6,778 nucleotides of DNA, from the NCBI GenBank assembly GCA_030043175.1, contig JASHYD010000076.1, positions 1 to 6,778 of the forward strand. Reading direction: 5' to 3'. The position numbers and the translations under genes are program-made. A model generated the notes under the pieces. That model worked only from the letters and a program-made list of their open reading frames with translations, was not told where the DNA came from and made no database searches. Numbering within the stretch: position 1 is the stretch's first letter; the number at the start of each line of letters is the position of its first letter. Positions 1-5,840 of the stretch are shown piece by piece. This DNA is from Xanthobacteraceae bacterium (lineage in GTDB: Bacteria > Pseudomonadota > Alphaproteobacteria > Rhizobiales > Xanthobacteraceae).

Positions 1-791
1 ACTCGCCGGCGCTGCGCTCGTTGTTGGAGACGCTATATGCGGAGCAACGAGCGCTGTTCGGATGCTCCGTGATCATGGCAGGCGCGACGCTCATCAGCGC
101 TACGTTCATTCATCTTGCTGAACGCGAGGCGCAGCCCGACAAGTTCGGTACCATTCCGGACGCCATGTGGTGGTCGATCGTGATGCTCGGCACTATCGGG
201 TATGGTGACGTCGTGCCAATAACGCCACTTGGCAAGTTCGTCGCGGCGATGACCATCCTGTGTGGGCTTGTCATGATCGCGCTGCCGGTCGGCATTGTCG
301 CGACCGCCTTTTCAGAGCAGATTCACCGTCGCGATTTCGTGGTGACTTGGGGAATGGTCGCACGGGTGCCGCTGTTCGCCGGACTCGACGCGACGGCGAT
401 CGCCGACATCATGCGGCTGTTGCGAGCACAGACAGTTGAGGCCGGCGAACTCATCGTGCGCCGCGGCGACCACGCTCACTCGATGTATTTCATCGCCCGC
501 GGCGAGGTTGGCATCGATCTCAATGGCAAGCATATCCGGCTCGGCGTCGGCCATTTTTTTGGCGAGATCGCGGTGCTGCGGCGGGCGCGACGCTCTGCCA
601 GCGTGACGGCTATCACAAGAACCAACCTGCTTGTGCTCGACGGCAACGATTTTCACGCACTCATGGAACAGGAGCCGCAGATCGCCGCGCGAGTGAATGC
701 TGTGGTGCGCGACCGCGTGGGCCGCGAGGTGGTATCGCCCAGAGGAGACATCGTGGCCGACGAGATCACAGCCGGGACGGAAGAACCGTGA
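1..791 (+). CDS. Cyclic-nucleotide-gated potassium channel, C-terminal part (5'-truncated by window)
   Basis: An inner-membrane K+ channel gated by cyclic nucleotide, of the 6-TM MlotiK1 type. The reading frame is open from the window edge (first full codon at base 3) to TGA at 789-791, giving 262 visible residues. The voltage-sensor-like S1-S4 part must lie upstream; the TTG at 21 is internal, not a start. In order: S5 (about residues 19-39), pore helix with MWWSIV, selectivity filter TIGYGD (residues 64-69, bases 192-209), S6, a short linker, then a cyclic-nucleotide-binding domain (about 120-235). The phosphate-binding cassette GHFFGEIAVL...RRSASV keeps the conserved Glu (about 188) and Arg (about 197) that hold the ribose and cyclic phosphate. 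The usual Gly-Glu-Pro turn before that Arg is replaced by an Arg-rich stretch. MlotiK1 is about 355 residues, so roughly the first quarter to third is missing. Family call is strong; the ligand (cAMP or cGMP) cannot be told. No convincing terminator follows. Confidence 0.93.
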   Translation, partial: SPALRSLLETLYAEQRALFGCSVIMAGATLISATFIHLAEREAQPDKFGTIPDAMWWSIVMLGTIGYGDVVPITPLGKFVAAMTILCGLVMIALPVGIVATAFSEQIHRRDFVVTWGMVARVPLFAGLDATAIADIMRLLRAQTVEAGELIVRRGDHAHSMYFIARGEVGIDLNGKHIRLGVGHFFGEIAVLRRARRSASVTAITRTNLLVLDGNDFHALMEQEPQIAARVNAVVRDRVGREVVSPRGDIVADEITAGTEEP

Positions 792-840
792 GCCTACACT
801 TCGGCTTGCCGCTTTACGTGGCTTTTGAGCGGTTAAGGGC

Positions 841-1144
841 CTAGCCGACCGCTGAATGCCCACCTAGGTAGAGGTGGCCATCACCGGCCGGGAAGGCCTG
901 CGATGTTTGATCCTCATCGACGAACCAATGCGCGGCGATGAGCGCGTCTTCAAGCCCGTGATCCAGCGGCAGCGCGCGCCACCAGGTCGTCGGCGGCTAG
1001 CTCAATGCCGTTCTCGTCTATCACCCTCGAATCAATCCAGCGGCCATCCTCGTCCCGAAGCCGTTTGATGAAAATGCGCCAGATTACCAGCGGAGGGGCT
1101 CGCCGGGCGAGTTCGCGTTCGGATAGGATCGGCCGGTAATCCGA
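841..1144 (-). pseudogene. Frameshifted fragment of an unrecognised protein
   Basis: On the minus strand a frame without stops runs from 1144 to TGA at 950-952. It reads like real protein (for example WRIFIKRLRDEDGRWIDSRV, then VIDENGIELAADDLVARA) but has no ATG, GTG or TTG near its open end. Protein-like sequence continues one frame over as LPLDHGLEDALIAAHWFVDE and on to TAG at 841-843. The simplest reading is one coding fragment broken by a one-base indel around 965-985, with its 5' end lost. I do not recognise the family; the acidic, Trp-containing composition looks soluble. It directly abuts, back to back, the plus-strand fragment that begins near 1148. A chance open frame is possible in GC-rich DNA, but the switch of plausible coding between frames argues for decay or a sequence error. 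Confidence 0.35.
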
Positions 1145-1147
1145 TCA

Positions 1148-1399
1148 ATGTGCAGCCTCCTCCGCCGGCTGCTGTGCAACGGCATCCGACGACACCAAGC
1201 GCGCGCTCGGCGCTTGTCAGCTCCTCGATCCATTGAGGGCAAGCGCAAGGTGGCTGAGGCCGATCTTGGGCCGGTCAGTATCTGGCGACGTTGATGGGAG
1301 CGCGACGATGACGTCTTGTGCTGGTTCATTCTCACGATCGCGTTTCTGCTCGATCCAGCCGCAATGCTCTTGCTCCTCGCCGCTGCCGCGCGGCGGTAG
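1148..1399 (+). pseudogene. Decayed C-terminus of a coiled-coil/membrane protein
   Basis: One frame reads IEGKRKVAEADLGPV, then meets TGA at 1292-1294. After that stop the same frame resumes with DDDVLCWFILTIAFLLDPAA and a Leu/Ala-rich hydrophobic run ending in RRR and TAG at 1397-1399. Between the two good segments, the protein-like bases (YLATLMGA) lie in another frame, so two compensating indels fit the data. The pattern is a charged, helix-prone segment, then a short loop, then one membrane helix containing the DPAA motif. It resembles the C-termini of rhizobial and phage-related hypothetical membrane proteins, as I remember them. The 5' part from the ATG at 1148 is weak, so the true relic may start nearer 1200. 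It is not expected to be functional. Confidence 0.45.
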
Positions 1400-1838
1400 C
1401 CCTGTGAATTCACGGCGCGCCTAAAACGCTTGTTGAGGAGGTAGTGCATCGAGGAGTTGACTGCATGTCGAGTAAGCGGAAGGCTGAACGATGAGGGTGA
1501 GCACGGTGCATGTACGCCGGAAGGAACGGCGCAACTAACGCTGGCTTATTCAGTCGCGCCAGTGCGTCGGATGGGCATCGACGCTTCCCCGTCGTGACGT
1601 CTATCCATCCATCAAGGATGCTCCGGAGGCATGGCAACGCAAGCGCATGCTCGCCTGACGCGTCGATAACGGGCGGCCCATGCGGACGAAAGACGCGGGG
1701 ACGTCCCGATACGGGATCAATCAACCCAGTCCCGCCTCCAAGCTGGGCGGGTTCGTCTTTCCAGGGTGCGCGAGTTAAACCACCGGCGGGCATGCTGTTC
1801 CTCATTGCGCAGCAATTTTCTTTCCGGGTTCCAGATTT
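1400..1838. other. Spacer with no convincing gene
   Basis: Open frames exist on both strands here: a minus frame from 1805 running left to 1410, and a plus frame from 1510 that runs on to 1917. Neither has a ribosome-binding site, recognisable motif or codon usage that favours it. A good purine-rich site (GGAAGG, near 1479) precedes the ATG at 1491, but that frame stops after 15 codons. GAGGAGGT near 1435-1442 likewise leads only to a short frame. The stretch also contains the inverted repeats described at 1698-1760. Confidence 0.5.
1731..1760 (+). terminator. Possible intrinsic terminator
   Basis: CCCGCC at 1731-1736 pairs perfectly with GGCGGG at 1746-1751 around a 9-base loop. A T-rich but broken tail (TTCGTCTTT, 1752-1760) follows on the plus strand. 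The GC stem is good, but the tail is not a clean T tract and no intact plus-strand gene lies just upstream. It may be left over from a lost gene. Confidence 0.3.
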
Positions 1839-2081
1839 TCAAGCCGTCGGCTGCATAGAGACACCCCGTAGCTCCGGCGCGATCAACGGGAAAATGGCGA
1901 ACAGCGGCGCACCATAAGCAATGCCCGACAGCGCCGATGTGGCGACGAGACCGTGTCCGTCGAGTTCAACACGGACATTCGCCAGTTTGAGGTCGCCAAG
2001 AGGGATGTTCCCCGACTGACAACTCACCGTGTTTTTCAGCCGGTATGACAATTCCAATGTTGTCAGATAGAACGCATTGCG
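1839..2081 (-). pseudogene. Orphan frame, probable 3' fragment of an unknown gene
   Basis: A minus-strand frame is open from 2081 to TGA at 1839-1841, about 80 codons. The protein is plausible throughout: a polar, strand-like part (SYRLKNTVSC, GNIPLGDLKLANVRVELDG) is followed by a hydrophobic segment (LSGIAYGAPLFAIFPLIAPE) near the C-terminus. The only candidate start is TTG at 2057 with no clear ribosome-binding site, and coding-like sequence (FYLTTLEL) continues upstream of it to a TAA at 2082-2084. This suggests a gene that has lost its 5' end rather than a complete small gene. It lies 18 bases downstream of the hydrolase stop on the same strand, so it could be read through from that gene. 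I do not recognise the family. Confidence 0.3.
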
Positions 2082-2083
2082 TT
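2071..2083. repeat. Short palindrome after the hydrolase gene
   Basis: AACGC-att-GCGTT is a perfect 5-bp inverted repeat with a 3-base loop, 17 bases past the stop of the minus-strand hydrolase gene. It could help end transcription, but no T tract follows on either strand. Confidence 0.25.
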
Positions 2084-2099
2084 AGGGCAAGCACGACAA

Positions 2100-3545
2100 T
2101 CAATGCCGCGCCTGAAAGACGACTTCAGGGAACCTTGTCGACGACCTTGTGAGCAACAGCGAATTCGAGCCGCGCAGATAGTTGTCGAAAAATGCCAACT
2201 GGTAGGCTTCGATGATTGCCTCGCAACGCGCCCCGTCGATGGGGCCAGTCAGGCCGAGTTTCGCGACTAGCGGCGACCAAAATGTCGTATCGCCGAAATT
2301 GGCATGGAAAGCGCCCGTGATCTGAAGGAAGAAACCATCGCCACGCAGATTGGTAAAGACCTGACCCATACCGCTGAGGTGGCGGTCGACTTCGGGTTGA
2401 GGCCATCCCTCGTCGCGCATGTCAACAGCGAGTCGAGTGATGAACATGGTGGGCTGACCGAGGCTCTTAGTCAGCACACGCTTTGTCATCGGGCTTTCCA
2501 TTACCATGCAGGCGCGAATGCCCGGGTCGGCCAGGCATGCCTCCGGTACTTCAATCCCGCCGAGCGAGATGCCGAACAGGCCAACCTGCTGCAAGTCCAG
2601 GCGGCCAGCGAGAAGGCCATGTCGGTTGAGCTCCGTCAATTGCTGGCGTGTGAATACCGCATCTTGCGCCAAGTAGCTAATGAACCCTTCAGGGAATGAT
2701 CTGCCGTTCATTCGGGGAGACGGAAAGCCGGGATTGATGCTTTGATCGATGAGGCGCTGCATCAATGTCCGGGGAATGGCGTCAAGATTTCGTCCGTCAT
2801 CGAGGCGAGTCGACGCCGCCGTACCCGGTTGATCCAAGCACACGATGATGTATCCGTGTGAAACGAGCGCCTGAACTTGGGCATAGTTGGAGTTTCTAAA
2901 CCCGTCCGCCCCAGAAAGGAAGATGAGTACCGGCATCCGGCCTGCCGCAGTTGCCGGCCAGGCATTTTCGACGGCGTTCGTCTCGACATAGCGTAGATGT
3001 GACACCAGAAAGGTCGGGAAACCAAGTACCGCCATCAATTGAACGGACACTCGATCAGCGTTGGTGAGATACATGGCGCGACGACCCGTTGCTCCAGATT
3101 CGGCCGGATAGTAGATTTGTGCGACAAGGACTCTTCGATCGTTAGCATTTTGCGAAAACACATCCGAGCGTGAGTCGTCTTTCCATTGCACGACAAATGT
3201 TCCAACGCCGAATGGCCCATCAGGTATTGGGAATGAAAAGACGGGAAAGACGGTCGCCAGAATAGAAGAGACGCCAAGCACGAAAAGGCCACTGACGACC
3301 ATGCAAGTGGTGACCCAGCGCGGACACCGGATAAGCCGTCCACACAGATAGGTCAAGGCCACGCCCGTGGCCAGCCCATAGCCAGGGACCAGTTGCCAAC
3401 GTGCGCCTTCGACGAGAATCTGTATCGCAGCAGCAATCGGCACGAACGGCGCGAGCCGGCGCCATCCTCGCATCGACGCAGGCCGCACAAATGACAGCAA
3501 CCCAATCAGAGCGACGATAAGAAACAAGACCTCCAGAAGTCTCAT
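2100..3545 (-). CDS. Membrane-anchored alpha/beta hydrolase, PAF-acetylhydrolase-like
   Basis: A 481-residue serine hydrolase related to the platelet-activating-factor acetylhydrolase/dienelactone-hydrolase group, probably acting on an ester or lipid at the inner membrane. About four hydrophobic helices (roughly residues 3-21, 33-47, 52-69, 77-101) precede a catalytic domain that starts at PFGVGTFVVQWKD. Typical landmarks follow: VAQIYYPAE; the oxyanion strand-loop LIFLSGADGFRN and SHGYIIVCLDQPG; nucleophile elbow GISLGG with Ser327; and GAFHANFGD with His414. The C-terminal AYQLAFFDNYLRG is also usual. Two positions differ from the family as I know it: Glu350 (MES) sits where the acid is normally Asp, and the expected His of the SHG oxyanion loop is absent. 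ATG at 3543-3545 is preferred over the TTG one codon earlier; neither has a clear ribosome-binding site. The gene stands alone. Fold and class are secure; the substrate is unknown. Confidence 0.88.
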   Translation of the reverse strand: MRLLEVLFLIVALIGLLSFVRPASMRGWRRLAPFVPIAAAIQILVEGARWQLVPGYGLATGVALTYLCGRLIRCPRWVTTCMVVSGLFVLGVSSILATVFPVFSFPIPDGPFGVGTFVVQWKDDSRSDVFSQNANDRRVLVAQIYYPAESGATGRRAMYLTNADRVSVQLMAVLGFPTFLVSHLRYVETNAVENAWPATAAGRMPVLIFLSGADGFRNSNYAQVQALVSHGYIIVCLDQPGTAASTRLDDGRNLDAIPRTLMQRLIDQSINPGFPSPRMNGRSFPEGFISYLAQDAVFTRQQLTELNRHGLLAGRLDLQQVGLFGISLGGIEVPEACLADPGIRACMVMESPMTKRVLTKSLGQPTMFITRLAVDMRDEGWPQPEVDRHLSGMGQVFTNLRGDGFFLQITGAFHANFGDTTFWSPLVAKLGLTGPIDGARCEAIIEAYQLAFFDNYLRGSNSLLLTRSSTRFPEVVFQARH

Positions 3546-4053
3546 CAATCACGTGTTCCAGCGCTGCAGTTACAGAGCTAAGTCACGCTCATCAAGCCCC
3601 AGCCCTAGCCTACCGGCGGCCGGCCAAAGGGTGTGAAGGCTCAGTCCATCGCCGATAGGCAGAAGCTGAGCGTAATCTACTCCTCCGACACTCAAGTATC
3701 TAGCCACTTAGGCGCTCACCAAGAGTTACCAGATATCCACGCTCGCTAGATTGGCGATGTGGGCAACGACATGGTACCCAACGTCGGGTGCATTGATTAC
3801 GTTCCTGCGGCGTTCGTCTTTCCAGCTGCCAAAACCTATCATTCGTTGTAGCGAGCAATTGAATTTCAATGTCTCGTGCGAGCTCCCATCGGTGGTAATC
3901 GCGCGGCATACAACGTCCTCATTGGTGGTCTTTTTGCATTGAGGACGCAGGGTATGCGCGTCCGCTCCCGTCGATAAACCCCAACACCGTAGCGATCATT
4001 ACAAATCCGAGAGTCGTGTTCTCCACCTTATGACTGAACTAGACGGTCTTTAG
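3546..4053. other. Upstream region of the hydrolase, no convincing gene
   Basis: This stretch looks less GC-rich than the channel gene. Around 3700-3995 three frames are open at once: minus 3700-3909, with ATG at 3909; minus 3726-3995, with no start near its open end; and plus 3751-3942. All give passable protein but none has a domain, a ribosome-binding site or a clear codon preference, so I assign no gene. The hydrolase promoter should lie in the first 200 bases or so to the left in this list (3546-3750), but I see no clear -35/-10 pair. Confidence 0.5.
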
Positions 4054-4251
4054 GCAACATCCCAATCGCGTGCTTACGTTCATTGTCCAAGGTCAATCCT
4101 CTTTCAGAATGAAGGCTGGCGGGACGAATGGCGCAACGACACAGCGGGGGCGAGTCGCTTCCTGATCGTCCGTTGCTACCGATGCGAGCGACCTCAGGCG
4201 CACTTTCGTGCCCGACGTAGCTTCGTTTCGAACGCGGCGCGGCGCCTCTGA
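4054..4251 (+). other. Open frame without a start, with a CxxC motif
   Basis: A plus frame is open from after TAG at 4051-4053 to TGA at 4249-4251, 65 sense codons. It has no ATG, GTG or TTG early in the frame. The middle reads GWRDEWRNDTAGASRFLIVR followed by CYRCERPQAHF, a CxxC pair in a basic context. It could be the remnant of a small zinc-ribbon-like protein, or chance. Confidence 0.15.
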
Positions 4252-4262
4252 GGCGCACCGCG
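4236..4262. repeat. Strong GC hairpin downstream of the 4286-4483 gene
   Basis: GCGCCTC at 4242-4248 and GAGGCGC at 4250-4256 are perfect 7-base inverted arms separated by one base. After a 2x2 mismatch, three more pairs extend the stem. As RNA, the core would fold as GCGCC-tctga-GGCGC. It starts 24 bases past the stop of the minus-strand gene at 4286, a position suited to a transcription end, but no T tract follows. Confidence 0.35.
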
Positions 4263-4285
4263 CTGATCGCTGGCAAACAACACGT

Positions 4286-4483
4286 TTAGTAACGTCCTTG
4301 AATGGCGGCAAATTGCCGAGCAATAGAAGCTGCCTCTTTGAGGACCGGACATTCCTTGCGATTCCGCTGTTTGCACTTTGATTGGGATTCAGCGTCGTTG
4401 ATTCGCACCTCGTATCCTCGCCGTGTTGCCTGCAGTCCACATTCAGGGCACGTCAAAGGAGCTCCGTTGTCATTGCTCATCAT
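4286..4483 (-). CDS. Small Cys-motif protein, possible zinc ribbon
   Basis: A 65-residue protein, probably cytoplasmic, of unknown function. It begins MMSNDNGAPLTCPECG; the first pair is CPEC (CxxC), and two more cysteines follow as CKQRNRKEC (Cx7C), about 21 residues after the pair. Four cysteines of this kind could bind one zinc ion, though the Cx7C half is wider than in a standard ribbon. The C-terminus (VLKEAASIARQFAAIQGRY) should form a helix. The layout recalls short hypothetical proteins common in Bradyrhizobium genomes. The frame stays open upstream to 4642, but the sequence before residue 1 shows no cysteine pattern or good start. ATG-ATG at 4483/4480 is chosen because GGGG lies just upstream, better spaced for the second ATG. 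A GC hairpin follows the stop. It is monocistronic as far as can be seen. Confidence 0.55.
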   Translation of the reverse strand: MMSNDNGAPLTCPECGLQATRRGYEVRINDAESQSKCKQRNRKECPVLKEAASIARQFAAIQGRY

Positions 4484-4899
4484 TACCCCATGCATTTCCC
4501 CAGGGCCCCGTTTGACTGCGCCTGGCACATATTGAAAGCGCACAGAACATCGGTGTGCCCCGACTAGCATCGGAAGCTTGGTCTTTTGAGGGGTCAGCAA
4601 GCTCAATGCATTGCGATAAATCAACCGTTCGCGAGGCCGCATCGGCGATCTAGTAACGCTCGACTTTGATCATCGCGGCGCCCGCTCGCATCGTCTCAGT
4701 CACTACGGCCGCGATACTGGGAAGCGCAGGCTTGTCTATCCGTGCCGGGAAGTCGCTGTGACGCGGAGAAGAAAAGAAACGTGCTCTAGCCGCCCGATAA
4801 TGTGTAACGACCGCGGCTCGGCGAGGGCGCGCAAACAAAAAATGGCATAAGGAAACCCATCGGGCCGCTCTCGCAGGTAGGCTCTTGAAGAAAAAAACG
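4484..4899. other. Spacer with only weak open frames
   Basis: The best candidate is a minus frame at 4650-4838 (62 codons, TTG start), whose C-terminus reads DKPALPSIAAVVTETMRAGA and then AMIKVERY, an orderly helix-like end. Its N-terminus is Arg-rich and unconvincing, and there is no ribosome-binding site. A second minus frame (4736-4981) overlaps it and the next gene and looks like a shadow. A run of seven A on the plus strand (4891-4897) gives a T7 tract right after the stop of the minus-strand gene at 4900; I see no solid stem before it. Confidence 0.4.
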
Positions 4900-5091
4900 T
4901 CAAAATGGGGTACTGCCCGGAACGATGGCGGGGCTTGTCGAGCTTTCGGGTGCAGTCATCGAAAGCCCGCAAGGCTTGCATTCAAATGCGTACAAGCTTT
5001 CGGTGAAGGCGCGCCTGATGATCTGGAAGGTCATCGGTCTGCCGCAGATCGGGCAGGCAAATTCGTTGCTGGGTGTGTAATCTTCGCTCAT
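4900..5091 (-). CDS. Small zinc-ribbon-like protein with two CxxC pairs
   Basis: A 63-residue protein with two CxxC knuckles: ACPICGRPM (Cys13, Cys16) and ECKPCGLSMT (Cys38, Cys41), 21 residues apart. Between them lies IIRRAFTESLYAF, matching the strand-loop-strand spacing of small zinc ribbons. The ending (APESSTSPAIVPGSTPF) is Ser/Thr/Pro-rich and likely disordered. The form CPxCGRPM...FxCxxCG is frequent in short hypothetical proteins of Bradyrhizobium and relatives; their role is not known to me, though such ribbons often contact nucleic acid or protein partners. The frame remains open far upstream (to 5355), but that extension is Arg/Pro-rich with no motif, so the ATG at 5089-5091 is chosen despite a weak ribosome-binding site. 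A T7 tract follows the stop. No operon partner is visible. Confidence 0.6.
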   Translation of the reverse strand: MSEDYTPSNEFACPICGRPMTFQIIRRAFTESLYAFECKPCGLSMTAPESSTSPAIVPGSTPF

Positions 5092-5384
5092 TAGAGCTTT
5101 ATGCACTGGATGGCAGAGTGCGACCTTGACGCGGATCAACACGTCGGCAAAGGCGCCGGCTGGGCTTCGCAGCCGCCCTGCCAATGCTCCACGCCCTACC
5201 TTTGCTTCCCGCAAAACTCGGTCGGATGTCAACGTCGTGGTGATAGGAAGCCGCGGGCTGTCGCACCGGCTGGATGGAGTTGGCCAAGCGACCCAGCCGC
5301 GCTCACGCGGTATTTCAGCGTAAAGATGATCGAGGATCGCCATGCGCGGCGCCATGATGGGTCACGTCACCAAGGTCACAGTCA
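5092..5384. other. Spacer, nothing convincing
   Basis: Several frames are open on both strands. Among them are the upstream extension of the 4900-5091 frame and a plus frame from 5101 that continues to 5592. None shows a motif. A plus frame from the ATG near 5341 reads MRGAMMGHVTKVTVITIPIS and continues for about 49 codons, but it is antisense to the relic at 5385-5721 and has no recognised relative. Confidence 0.4.
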
Positions 5385-5406
5385 TTACCATTCCCATTTC
5401 CAATGC
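5383..5406. repeat. Four-copy imperfect 6-base tandem repeat
   Basis: CATTAC, CATTCC, CATTTC and CAATGC follow one another. This short-period repeat is the kind of place where slippage and indels occur; it lies at the 3' end of the frame-disrupted fragment at 5385-5721. Confidence 0.4.
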
Positions 5407-5721
5407 CGACTCTTGCGGCGGTCAAGATGCGGAACGCAGAGTACCGCCCTGGCGGTGGACGCGATGGAAAGGCCGAACTGGGATTTAGAGCAGGCACTAC
5501 ACTGTGGTTGCCGCTTCTTATTGTTCGGCAAGCAGGCGTCGAACACCGCCGCCGTCAGGCGGACGAACGACCGACCCGTTTCGCTGATGTAAATCCGACC
5601 GTTCGTCGCGTTGGACGATGCGGATGCCGCTCAGCTTGTCCACAGATGCAATCTCGCCGGCCTGGCTGACGTCATTGCCTCTTTGCGGAAGCCAATCGAG
5701 TGTCGACCGACCATCGGCGCA
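5385..5721 (-). pseudogene. Frame-disrupted fragment of an unrecognised protein
   Basis: On the minus strand, from 5721 leftwards, one frame gives QAGEIASVDKLSGIRIVQRD. Near 5595-5610 plausible coding passes to the next frame: TNGRIYISETGRSFVRLTAA, then VFDACLPNNKK and a CxxC (CSAC), then on to TAA at 5385-5387. The second frame is open from 5630 but has no start codon before GTG inside it. A single indel would join both parts into a protein of about 110 residues. I do not recognise the family. The final stretch (PHLDRRKSRHWKWEW) is less convincing and may lie beyond the original stop. It points away from the small gene at 5748, and the two upstream ends are about 26 bases apart. Confidence 0.35.
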
Positions 5722-5747
5722 TCAAGCAAGAGGATCGTCCAGTACCT

Positions 5748-5840
5748 ATGACGTGGGTTCCTATACGCTGCCTGGCATGTGGCGCGATCCATTTCGTCAA
5801 TCCAAAGATTGGCAAGTTGATGAGCGAGGGCCGCGAATAA
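5748..5840 (+). CDS. Very small CxxC protein (30 residues)
   Basis: A complete 30-codon frame from ATG at 5748 to TAA at 5838-5840. The protein begins MTWVPIRCLACGAIHFVNPK and ends IGKLMSEGRE. The core RCxxCGxxHxVNPxTGK is a pattern I associate with short Bradyrhizobium hypothetical proteins, where a CxxC pair is followed by His and then VNP/IDP and a GK turn. The CxxC plus His suggests a metal-binding knuckle, perhaps completed by dimerisation; this is inference. A purine-rich AAGAGGA lies about 13 bases before the ATG, somewhat far. The frame stays open for a further 30 codons or so upstream with a possible GTG, so a longer N-terminus is possible. Too short for ordinary gene finding; the motif, not the length, supports it. 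Confidence 0.5.
   Translation: MTWVPIRCLACGAIHFVNPKIGKLMSEGRE

Noticed and set aside
800..877. Hairpins after the channel gene (CCGCT...AGCGG near 811 and CCACCT...AGGTGG at 860-877) as its terminator.
   Set aside because: The first has a 14-base loop and neither is followed by T residues; the second lies well past the stop.
1410..1805. A 131-codon minus-strand frame.
   Set aside because: It has an ATG but no ribosome-binding site or motif and neutral codon-position composition, and it overlaps a similar plus frame; likely chance openness in GC-rich DNA.
3220..3552. Open frames overlapping the hydrolase gene on both strands.
   Set aside because: The hydrolase frame carries the catalytic motifs and membrane helices; the others are shadows.
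1752..3826. The 14-base string gttcgtctttccag occurs near 1751 and again near 3812.
   Set aside because: One exact match of this length has a fair chance of arising in a window this size, and the flanks do not match, so it is not taken as a repeat or attachment site.
4951..4973. tts-box-like core near TCGAAAGC.
   Set aside because: Only the central bases fit; the GTCAG half does not align with the required spacing, and no type III secretion gene lies nearby.
5101..5592. A 163-codon plus-strand frame.
   Set aside because: It is antisense to the better-supported fragment at 5385-5721 and has no motif; its His- and Arg-rich middle comes from the short tandem repeat and its complement.
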